Part shown: in pieces, positions 56,963 to 64,000 of the stretch
How the letters are laid out: the number at the start of each line of letters is the position of its first letter
Numbering within the stretch: position 1 is the stretch's first letter
Source: Amarobacillus sp046328225
GTDB taxonomy: Bacteria; Chloroflexota; Dehalococcoidia; Tepidiformales; Tepidiformaceae
Reading direction: 5' to 3'
Length of the DNA stretch: 64,000 nucleotides
Assembly: GCA_046328225.1 (NCBI GenBank)
Contig: JAXLWZ010000010.1
Coordinates: forward strand, 1-64,000
Program-made: the position numbers and the translations under genes
The notes under the pieces: generated by a model
Database searches by the model: none
What the model saw: only the letters and a program-made list of their open reading frames with translations
What the model was told of the DNA's origin: nothing

Positions 56963-57630
56963 CCATCCAGGAATCCGCCGGAAACAGCTACGCACGCTGG
57001 CTCGATGGCCGCGCCCGCCTCGTCGCGGGCGCCCTCAAGGATATTCCGAACGTCCCCGGTGGCCTCACCCTCGATGTCGCGGCCGGCGATGGCGGTTACT
57101 CCGCGATGGTCGCCGCCGCCCTGGGCACGCGCCTCGTCACCCACGACATGAGCGCGGGCGAATGCCGCGCCGCCCACGCCGCGGGCCGTTCCGCCGTCCG
57201 CGGCGACGCCCTCCGCCTTCCGTTCGCCGATGCCTGTGCCGACGTCACCGTCGCCTTCGAGATCATCGAGCACTTCGACGCCTGGAACGCCGGCGCGCTC
57301 CTCCGCGAGATCGCACGCGTCACGAAGCCCGGCGGGCACGTGCTGCTTTCGACCCCGAACCGTTATTCGCTCGAGTCCTGGAAGGGCATCGCCCGCTACG
57401 TCCGCGATGGCACCGTCTGGAACGCCCGCGACGATACCCACGTTCGCCTTCTCAGCCGCCGCTCGCTGCTCAAGACGGTGGGCTCGGCGCTCGAAGTCGA
57501 ACGCTGTCTCGGCTACTACCTCGTGCCCGAGCTGCGCGGCCGAGCCACCGGCTGGACGCACGTCATTTCCTCGAACCCCGTCGCCGCAGGCCTCTGCCAC
57601 AAGCTCCTGGTCGTCGCGCTCAAACCCTGA
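56959..57630 (+). CDS. Class I SAM-dependent methyltransferase
   Basis: A 223-residue methyltransferase. Motif I is LDVAAGDGGYS, motif II region GDALRLPFADACADV, and later EIIEHFDAWNAGALLREIARVTKPGGHVLLSTPN. It overlaps the second glycosyltransferase (ATGA), so it probably methylates a glycan or lipid-linked sugar. Confidence 0.88.
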   Translation: MTIQESAGNSYARWLDGRARLVAGALKDIPNVPGGLTLDVAAGDGGYSAMVAAALGTRLVTHDMSAGECRAAHAAGRSAVRGDALRLPFADACADVTVAFEIIEHFDAWNAGALLREIARVTKPGGHVLLSTPNRYSLESWKGIARYVRDGTVWNARDDTHVRLLSRRSLLKTVGSALEVERCLGYYLVPELRGRATGWTHVISSNPVAAGLCHKLLVVALKP

Positions 57631-57764
57631 CGGCCGTCATCGAGCACCTCGAAGGCACGACCGTCGCCGCCGCCATGGAGTACGAAAGGCATCGCGACCC
57701 CGCCCGGGACCCGCTCGCGAAGCGCAACAGCCTCGCCTGAATGCCGTCCCCCAGGGCGCGCGAC

Positions 57765-58757
57765 CTACGAACGAACGAATGGCGTCGCGGGCGGTGCCGT
57801 CCCGGCGGCGGGGGGCACAGGGTCGAGCTGCCCGGTCGCTTCCATCCGGCGGAAGACCGCGCCCGTCACCTGCCCAACATCGGCCGCAAGCCGCAGCCCA
57901 TCCAGGAATCCCTTGAGGTGCCGCCACGCCGGCTTCACGCCCCGGGGCTTCTGCCCGCGCGCGATGTGCCCCAGCGGCCGCCGCAACAGGCCCGCCTCGG
58001 CGATGGCGAAGTGGCCCACCGCCCGCCAATCGCCCTGGCGAAGCCGCCGGCCCCAGAACACCCCGGACCCATGCATCGAGGATGCGTGGATGGCGTCCAT
58101 GCCCGCGTGCGGCCGGAACCCGTGCGTGTGGATCACTTCGACATCCGCCGCCGCCAGCCACTTCGCGCCGCTGCGGTGCACCTTGTACGCCATCGAGACG
58201 TCGTTCGCGCGCACACCCGGGTTCGCCGGGCCGAGCAGCTCATCGAAGCCGCCAATGCGCCGCAGGAGCGTCTTCCGCGCGGCCATGCACCCGCCCGAGC
58301 AGTGCCGCATGAGCGTCCGCACGCCGTCGCCGCGGCGCACCAGGTCGCCCGCCAGGCACTCCGGGATTTCGCCCAGCGCCGGGTCGAACGATGGCGCCCG
58401 CAGGTTCCCAAAGACAAACCCGAGCTCCGCGTCACGCTCGAAGTGCCCCACGATCGACGTCAGCCAGTCCGGCGCCGGCTCGCTGTCGTCGTCCAGGAAC
58501 GCCACCAGCTCGGCGCTTGCGAGCGCGGCACCATAGTTCCGCGCCGGGCACCCGCCGGGCCGCGGCATCCGCCGGTAGTGGAACCGCTCGTCGCCGAACG
58601 CCGCCGTGAGGTCGCGGCTGGCCTCGCTATCGCTCTGGTCCATCACGAACACTTCGAAGTCCGCGAGCGTCTGCCGGCGAAGGGCCGCCAGCGCGTCCCG
58701 CAGGAACTCCGCCCGGTTCCGCGTCGGGATCACGACCGCGATCGCTGGCGCCGGCAT
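57765..58757 (-). CDS. Glycosyltransferase family 2
   Basis: A 330-residue GT-A glycosyltransferase. It starts IAVVIPTRNRAEFLRDAL, has AFLDDDSEPAPDWL (the DxD-type metal motif) and RIGGFDELLGPAN. It acts in the cytosol on lipid-linked acceptors. The ATG at 58757 shares one base with the deacetylase stop and GGGAGGA lies ten bases upstream. It is the last gene of the minus-strand sugar operon. Confidence 0.87.
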   Translation of the reverse strand: MPAPAIAVVIPTRNRAEFLRDALAALRRQTLADFEVFVMDQSDSEASRDLTAAFGDERFHYRRMPRPGGCPARNYGAALASAELVAFLDDDSEPAPDWLTSIVGHFERDAELGFVFGNLRAPSFDPALGEIPECLAGDLVRRGDGVRTLMRHCSGGCMAARKTLLRRIGGFDELLGPANPGVRANDVSMAYKVHRSGAKWLAAADVEVIHTHGFRPHAGMDAIHASSMHGSGVFWGRRLRQGDWRAVGHFAIAEAGLLRRPLGHIARGQKPRGVKPAWRHLKGFLDGLRLAADVGQVTGAVFRRMEATGQLDPVPPAAGTAPPATPFVRS

Positions 58758-59564
58758 CAGAACCATTCCTCCCAGCGGTCGAACGCCCCGCCCAGCGCCG
58801 CGCGAAACACCCGGTCGCCGTCGAAGCGCGTCACGAATGTGCGCGGCACCGTCCCCGGGAAGCGTGTCTCCTCCGCCTGCGCGTAGACCGCCGTGTATCC
58901 GGCCGCGCGCGCCGCCTGCTGCGCCGCCTCCGTCCAGTTTCCCGATTGTCCGAAGGGGATCGCAAACGTGCGCGCGTCGATACCCGTGCGCGCCGCGATC
59001 ACCTCCCGCGACCGCGCCAGCTGCTCCAGCGCGGCGTCACCGTCCAGGTTGCGAAAGTTCGGGTGACTCAGCGAATGGCTCCCGATGTCCGCCCCCATCG
59101 CCGCGAGCGTCTCGATCTCGCGCCAGCCCAGGATTGTCCCCTCGCCGAAGTCGTGGCGGCCGTCCGCCACTCGCTCGACGGAACACCGCGAATGGGATGT
59201 CGAGCTCCTGCAGGATGGGGGCCGCCTTAGTCAGGACTGTCGAAACGCCATCATCGAAGGTGATCGCGAGCGTGCCCGGCCCGGCCGAGCCATCGGCGAT
59301 CGCCGTCGCCGGCACGAACCGCCAGCCCTCATCCAGCGCCAGCCGCAGCTGCCGTTCGAATCGCCCCGGCGCGACGTCGTTGATCCCCCATTCCGGCGTT
59401 CCCACCGAGTGGTAGCAGAGGATGCGCGCGCGCACGCGATGCTTTTCCCGGGCGCGATCGCGTTCCGTTCGCAGCATGCGCGCCGCCGCCACCCGCGCCC
59501 GGGTGATGCCCGCGCGCCGCGCCGTGCGCTTCGCCGTGCTAAGCAAGGGCCGCGCGGAGGGCAT
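58757..59564 (-). pseudogene. Polysaccharide deacetylase with frameshift
   Basis: The first frame (from ATG 59564) carries RARILCYHSVG and the NodB motif AITFDDGVS, then breaks near 59176-59182. The second frame resumes SVERVADGRHDFGEGTILGW, with the second NodB motif IGSHSLSHPNF and FAIPFGQSG. The two parts together give a complete carbohydrate esterase 4-type protein of about 268 residues. A single extra base (or two missing) would restore the frame. The product would remove acetyl groups from amino sugars of a surface polymer. Confidence 0.78.
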
Positions 59565-60656
59565 CGATTACCTCGTCCTGTTCCGCCTCTGTCATGCCCG
59601 GGTACAACGGCAGCAGAAGCGTGTTCGCCGTCGCCGCCTCCGTCTCCGGGAGCGACACGTCCGGCCAGCGTTCGCGGTACCACGGCTCCAGGTGAATCGC
59701 CATCACGCCCCGGCGGCTCGCGATCCCTTCGCCGCCAGCGACGCCATGATCGCCGCCCGGTCCTGCCCGTTGAGCCGCACGCAGTACGACTGGTACGTGT
59801 GCCGGTACCCCTCGGGCACGAACGGCGTCTCCAAACGCGGGTCGCCCGCGAGCAGCGCGTCATACCGGCGGGCGAGCGTTCCCCGCGCGTCGAGAATCCC
59901 TTCCAGGCGGCCCATCTGCACCGTGCCCACCGCGCCCTGGATGTCTGTCATCCGGTAGTTGTAGCCAAGCTCGCGGTACTCCTCGATGTCCGTCGTCCCC
60001 GAGGTGTGCCGCGCGAGGTCGCTCGACGACGCCCCGTGCGACCGCACGCAGCGCAGGTACTCGGCCGCCCGGTCGTCGTTCGTCGTGATCATCCCGCCTT
60101 CGCCGCTCGTGATGCTCTTGCGCGGGTGGAAGCTGAAGCAGGTGAAGTCGCTTAGCGCGCCCACGCGCCCTTCGCCCGCGGTTGCCCCGAGCGAGGGCGC
60201 GGCATCCTCGACCACTCGCAGGCCATGCTTTCGCGCGATCGCCGCCACGGCCGGGATGTCCGCCGCGAGCCCGATCTGGTCCACCGGGATGATGGCCTTC
60301 GTGCGCGGCGTGATCGCGGCCTCAATCAGCGCCGGGTCGATGTTGTACGTCCGCCGGTCGATGTCCACGAACACCGGTGTCGCTCCCGCATGCACGACCG
60401 CGTTCGCCGTCGCGATGAAGCTGAACGACGGGCAAATGACCTCGTCGCCCGGGCCCACGCCGGCCGCCAGCAGCGCCAGGTGCAGCGCCGTCGTGCAGTT
60501 GCTGGTCGCGATAGCGTGCTTTGCGCCCACGTACTCCGCGACCGCGTTCTCGAAGGCCTGCACGCGCTGGCCCTGCGAAAGCCACCCCGAGAGCACGGCC
60601 TCCGCCGCGGCGCGCGCTTCTTCCTCGCCCACGCACGGCTTCGTAATCGGGATCAT
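59539..60656 (-). pseudogene. DegT/DnrJ/EryC1 aminotransferase with frameshift
   Basis: From ATG 60656 the frame encodes a PLP-dependent sugar aminotransferase: ATSNCTTALHLALLAAGVGPGDEV by pattern, VEDAAPSLGA, and FHPRKSITSGEGGM with the PLP Lys. It stops after LAAKGS. The expected C-terminus continues in the other frame: GIASRRGVMAIHLEPWYRE and ends EVIDALRAALA at 59539. One extra G in the run at 59725-59727 restores it. It would transfer an amino group to a nucleotide-linked keto-sugar. Overlaps the epimerase by four bases. Confidence 0.82.
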
Positions 60657-61636
60657 CGCGCGCCCACCAGTTCGCGGCCGAGGCTCCGGTGCCAGAGCGC
60701 CAGGTCCCGCAGTCCGTCTTCCAGCGTCGTCTCCGCCACGAAGCCGATCCCCTCGCGCGCGTGCTCCGTCGCCGCCAGCCGCCGCGTCACCGGGTTCACC
60801 TTCCGAACGGGCTCGAATACCGGCTCCATCGCTGCGTGGCCCGCCGCGTCGCACAGCAGCCGGCAGAGGTGCCGCAGGCTCGTCTCCACACCCGTCGCGA
60901 CATTGAACACGTCGTCCGAGGTGTCCGACTTCATCGCCCGCACGTTCGCTTCCGCCACGTCGCCGACGTACACGAAGTCCATCGTCTGCATGCCATCGCC
61001 GAAGATGATCGGCGCCTGGTGGTTCTCCAGCCGCTGCAGCCAGCGGATCATCACTTCCGTGTACACCCCGTAAGCGTCCATCCGCGGCCCATAGATGTTG
61101 AAGTAGCGCAGCGCCACATACGGCAGCCCGTACATGTCGTTGAACGCGCGCAGGATCTGTTCGTCCGCAACCTTCGCCGCGCCGTAGAGCGTGCGGTTGT
61201 TGAACGGGTGCGCCTCGTCCATCGGCACGTACGAAGGCTCCCCATACACGCTCGCGCTCGACGCCGCGACGACCTTCCGCACGCCCGCGTTGACCGCCGC
61301 CTCGAGCACGTTGAACGTCCCGCCGATGAGGCTATCGACGGCCAGCCGCGGCATCTCGGCGCACTGCGTGATGCGCAGCGCCGCCTGGTGCCAGACATAA
61401 TCCATACCGGCCATCGCCCGTGCCACCGTCGCCGGGTCCGTGATGTCCCCCTCGACGACCGTGAGCTTGCGCAGCCCCGCCCGCGCCGCGTCCAGGTTCT
61501 CGTGCCGTCCGCGCACGAAGTTGTCGAGCACGACGACCTCGGCCACATCCTCCGCCACGAGGCGGTCCGCGATGTGCGAGCCCACGAGACCCGCGCCACC
61601 CGTAATCAGAACCCGGCTGCCCTGGAGGATGTTCAT
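60653..61636 (-). CDS. NAD-dependent epimerase/dehydratase
   Basis: A 327-residue short-chain dehydrogenase of the extended type. RVLITGGAGLVGSHIAD binds NAD; the catalytic triad has SSASVYG and YGAAK; RYFNIYGPR is typical of UDP-glucose 4-epimerase-like enzymes. It modifies a nucleotide sugar, possibly C4 epimerisation or dehydration. Overlaps neighbours on both sides (ATGA). Confidence 0.9.
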   Translation of the reverse strand: MNILQGSRVLITGGAGLVGSHIADRLVAEDVAEVVVLDNFVRGRHENLDAARAGLRKLTVVEGDITDPATVARAMAGMDYVWHQAALRITQCAEMPRLAVDSLIGGTFNVLEAAVNAGVRKVVAASSASVYGEPSYVPMDEAHPFNNRTLYGAAKVADEQILRAFNDMYGLPYVALRYFNIYGPRMDAYGVYTEVMIRWLQRLENHQAPIIFGDGMQTMDFVYVGDVAEANVRAMKSDTSDDVFNVATGVETSLRHLCRLLCDAAGHAAMEPVFEPVRKVNPVTRRLAATEHAREGIGFVAETTLEDGLRDLALWHRSLGRELVGAR

Positions 61637-62763
61637 GCCGCCACCGTCCTTCCTGCCGCCGCGCGGCCTTCCACGAACGCGCGAATCGCGCTGCACACCG
61701 CATCGACCTCGTCCTTCGTAATCGAGGGGTGCATCGGCAGCGAAAGAATCTCGCGCACGGCCGCCTCCGTGCGCGGCAGCGAGCCAGCCCCCGCACCGTT
61801 CGCGGCGTACGCCGGCTGCAGGTGGATGGGCGTCGGGTAGTGCACCGCCGTCGCGATGCCGCACTCGCCCAGGTATCGCGCCAGCGCCTCCCGTTCCGGG
61901 TGCCGGACGACATAGAGATGGAACACGTGCCGTTCGCCCAGCGGCTCCGGCGCCTGCAGTCCCAGTCCCGTGAGCCCCTTCGCATACCAGCCCGCCGCCG
62001 CGATGCGTGCCGCGTTCCATTCGGCGAGGTGCGGCGCCAGCACGCGCAGCGCGGCCGCCTGCAATTCCGACATCCGGTAGTTGTAGCCCGGTTCGACGTG
62101 GACGTGGCGCGCCGCCTGCCCGTGATTCCGAAGGCTCGCCACCCGCTCGGCGATGGCGGCGTCGTTCGTCAGGACCATACCGCCTTCGCCCACGGTGCCG
62201 ACGTTTTTCGTCGGGTAGAAGCTCAGGCAGCCTGCGTCCGAAAGCGTCCCCGCGAACCCGCCGCTTAGCATCGCGCCATGGGCCTGGCAGGCATCCTCGA
62301 TCAGCTTCAGCCCGTGCCGCGTCGCGATCGCCCGCAGCGCTGGCATATCCGCCACTTCCCCATACAGGTGCACCGCGATGATCGCCCGCGTCCGCGGCGT
62401 AATTCGGCGCTCCACGTCCGCCGGGTCGATCACGTGGCCGCCCTCGACGATTTCCGCGAACACCGGCGTCGCGCCTGCGAGCGAGATCGCCTCCGCCGTC
62501 GCGATGAACGTGTTCGCGACCGTGATCACTTCGTCGCCATGGCCTACGCCGCACGCCTGGAGCGCCAGGTGCAGCGCCGCCGTGCCGCTGTTGACGGCCA
62601 ACGCGTGGGGCACGCCATACGCCGCCGCGAACTCCCGTTCGAACGACTCCACTTCGTGTCCCTGCACGAACGCGCCCGAATCCACCACCCGCGCGAACGC
62701 CTCGATGAGCGCGTCACGCGTCGGCGCGTGCAGCCGGCTCATATCGACAAACGGGACCTTCAT
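61633..62763 (-). CDS. DegT/DnrJ/EryC1 sugar aminotransferase
   Basis: A 376-residue PLP aminotransferase. AVNSGTAALHLALQACGVGHGDEV is the PLP-phosphate region, IEDACQAHGA holds the Asp, and SFYPTKNVGTVGEGGM has the PLP Lys. It acts on a keto-sugar, probably the product of the Gfo/Idh oxidoreductase encoded just upstream, as in 3-amino-sugar pathways. The ATG overlaps the upstream stop. Confidence 0.93.
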   Translation of the reverse strand: MKVPFVDMSRLHAPTRDALIEAFARVVDSGAFVQGHEVESFEREFAAAYGVPHALAVNSGTAALHLALQACGVGHGDEVITVANTFIATAEAISLAGATPVFAEIVEGGHVIDPADVERRITPRTRAIIAVHLYGEVADMPALRAIATRHGLKLIEDACQAHGAMLSGGFAGTLSDAGCLSFYPTKNVGTVGEGGMVLTNDAAIAERVASLRNHGQAARHVHVEPGYNYRMSELQAAALRVLAPHLAEWNAARIAAAGWYAKGLTGLGLQAPEPLGERHVFHLYVVRHPEREALARYLGECGIATAVHYPTPIHLQPAYAANGAGAGSLPRTEAAVREILSLPMHPSITKDEVDAVCSAIRAFVEGRAAAGRTVAA

Positions 62764-63830
62764 GCCGCCACCTCCACCGGGTATCCGCCGCGCCGGAGCG
62801 ATTCCTGCGCGGCCTCGATGATGCGAACCACCCGCAGCCCGAGCTCGCCCCCCGAAACTGGCAGCTCCTCACCCCGGACCACGCGCGCGAAGTGCGCCGT
62901 CTCCGCCGCGAGCGCCTCCATCTTGTCCAGCCGCGGTGCCACCACGTCGCCCGTGCGGTACTCGACCAGGCTGCGGTAGATGTCCTCCTGCGAAGCGCAC
63001 AATCGCGCACCCGAGTCGTACACCTTCAGCTTCTCGTCGATTTCCGCGTCGTCGTACACCAGCATCTTCTTGCTGCCGCCGATGATCGTCCGGCGCACCT
63101 TTGTCGGTGCCAGCCAGTTCACATGGAAGTGCGCCAGCAAGGGCGGCTCGAACTGGATCGTGATGTACGCGATGTTCTCCACGTTCGTATCCACATGCCG
63201 CGCCCCGAACGCCGAAACGCTCCGGATCGGGATGTCGATGAGGTGCAGCATGATCGAGATGTCGTGCGGTGCCAGGTCCCAGATCACGTTCGTTTCGTGC
63301 TGGAACAAGCCAAGATTGATGCGCGTCGAGTCGTAGTAGTAGACATCGCCAACCTCGCCCGACTCGAAGTAGCGCTTCATCCGCTTCACCGCTCCCGTGA
63401 AGAGGAACGTGTGGTCGACCGCGAGCGTGCGGCCGCAGCGGCGCGCCAGCTCCACCATCTCCTCCGCATCCGCGACGCTCGTCGCCAGCGGCTTTTCCAC
63501 CAGCACGTGCTTCCCCGACTCCAGCGCGCGAACGACCAGGTCGTGATGCGTTTCGGGCGGCGTCGCCACCACCACGGCGTCGATCGCCGGGTCCCGCAGG
63601 ACCTCGTTCGCGTCCGTGGTCAGGTAGGTCGCCGGGTGGTTCGCCCTTGCGGCCATGAGCCGTTTCGTGCTGAGGTCGGCGATGGCGGCCAGCGTCGTCT
63701 CGCTGTGCTGGGCGATGTTGCGCGCGAGGTTCGGGCCCCAGTAGCCATAGCCAAGGACCCCCACGCGCACCGGGTCCGGCCCCACTGCGGTGGAGGGCAC
63801 GCTCGACGGGCGAGGCAGAAGCGTTGTCAT
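62760..63830 (-). CDS. Gfo/Idh/MocA-family oxidoreductase
   Basis: A 356-residue NAD(P)-dependent oxidoreductase. RVGVLGYGYWGPNLARN binds the dinucleotide, and KHVLVEKPLATS carries the EKP Lys. HFHVNWLAPTKVRRTIIGG and MLVYDDAEIDEKLKVYD resemble the WlbA-like branch that oxidises nucleotide sugars. Next to the aminotransferase it fits a 3-keto then 3-amino sugar route. The ATG at 63830 is chosen; no ribosome site is obvious. It is the first gene of the operon. Confidence 0.87.
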   Translation of the reverse strand: MTTLLPRPSSVPSTAVGPDPVRVGVLGYGYWGPNLARNIAQHSETTLAAIADLSTKRLMAARANHPATYLTTDANEVLRDPAIDAVVVATPPETHHDLVVRALESGKHVLVEKPLATSVADAEEMVELARRCGRTLAVDHTFLFTGAVKRMKRYFESGEVGDVYYYDSTRINLGLFQHETNVIWDLAPHDISIMLHLIDIPIRSVSAFGARHVDTNVENIAYITIQFEPPLLAHFHVNWLAPTKVRRTIIGGSKKMLVYDDAEIDEKLKVYDSGARLCASQEDIYRSLVEYRTGDVVAPRLDKMEALAAETAHFARVVRGEELPVSGGELGLRVVRIIEAAQESLRRGGYPVEVAA

Positions 63831-63951
63831 AGGTTGATAGTCGGCCGCAATCGTGGAGGGCGGATTGAGGCATGGTTGCAGCTCCGTCCACCATTCGGTG
63901 ACCGCCAGGAAACGAAAGGAACAACCGGGTAACCGCCGCCCCCGCCAGATC

Positions 63952-63974
63952 ATCGCGACAGGAGTTGTCGCGAT
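63952..63974. repeat. Inverted repeat upstream of the sugar operon
   Basis: ATCGCGACA (63952-63960) and TGTCGCGAT (63966-63974) form a 9-bp perfect inverted repeat with a five-base spacer, about 120 bases upstream of the Gfo/Idh start. Outer GATCA/TGATC arms extend it. It may be an operator or a terminator of a gene beyond the window. The rest of 63831-64000 shows nothing recognisable. Confidence 0.5.
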
Positions 63975-64000
63975 TGTGATCTCAGAATCCCCCGCGTAGG

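Noticed and set aside
57630..57740. A short frame reading AVIEHLEGTTVAAAMEYERH after the methyltransferase
   Set aside because: It has a protein-like composition but no good start or ribosome site and no family match. It is too short to support.

Overview
This window is very GC-rich, densely coded and bacterial. GTG and TTG starts are frequent and neighbouring genes often overlap by 1-11 bases. No rRNA, tRNA, transposase, phage gene or CRISPR array was seen, so this looks like core chromosome. A Trp-specific T-box, a CADD-like protein, two TrpB types, a fused transaldolase/glucose-6-phosphate isomerase, KorAB and a CsoR/CopZ/CopA locus together suggest a Chloroflexota-like lineage. That placement is an inference; no rRNA or marker phylogeny is available here.

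Layout. At 1-7700 lie a partial lipoprotein, a cytidylate-kinase-like protein and a tandem, partly degenerate HD-GYP protein, followed by a 2-oxoacid:ferredoxin oxidoreductase (korAB) flanked by two CBS-domain proteins and a LysR regulator. The stretch 7700-24600 is mixed housekeeping: PHP and DinB proteins, lipoproteins, a transglycosylase-like protein, two alpha/beta hydrolases (one with a membrane-anchored tail), a frameshifted VanY-type peptidase, a nuoEF pair, a His-rich membrane protein, the Tal-Pgi fusion, an MBL hydrolase, a GNAT acetyltransferase and an amidase. The stretch 24600-27400 carries gap, a YbjQ protein and two RNA genes in tandem, rnpB and ssrA. At 27400-30730 there is a copper locus (csoR-copZ-copA, with CopA carrying an extra C-terminal cupredoxin domain), and at 30800-33330 an MFS exporter and an AlkX/YcaQ-type protein.

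The centrepiece is a minus-strand aromatic amino acid cluster from 49740 down to about 33380. A T-box leader with a UGG (Trp) specifier precedes trpB2, a CADD-like gene, a four-helix-bundle gene, trpS, trpE, a NUDIX-like/CMD fusion, a HAD phosphatase, an unknown gene, trpG, trpD, trpC, a small P-loop kinase, trpF, trpB, a CPBP protease, trpA, aroH, aroF and scpA. Most junctions overlap, so the non-tryptophan genes are probably co-expressed under tRNA-Trp control.

The right end (49900-64000) holds a thioredoxin-like protein with ResB (cytochrome c maturation), a secreted GH5-like glycosidase with a repeat linker, a plus-strand group of two glycosyltransferases and a methyltransferase, and a minus-strand sugar operon: Gfo/Idh oxidoreductase, aminotransferase, epimerase, second aminotransferase, polysaccharide deacetylase and GT2. 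The last aminotransferase and the deacetylase each carry an apparent frameshift. With vanY this makes three broken frames, two of them at G-runs, which may be consensus errors rather than true pseudogenes.
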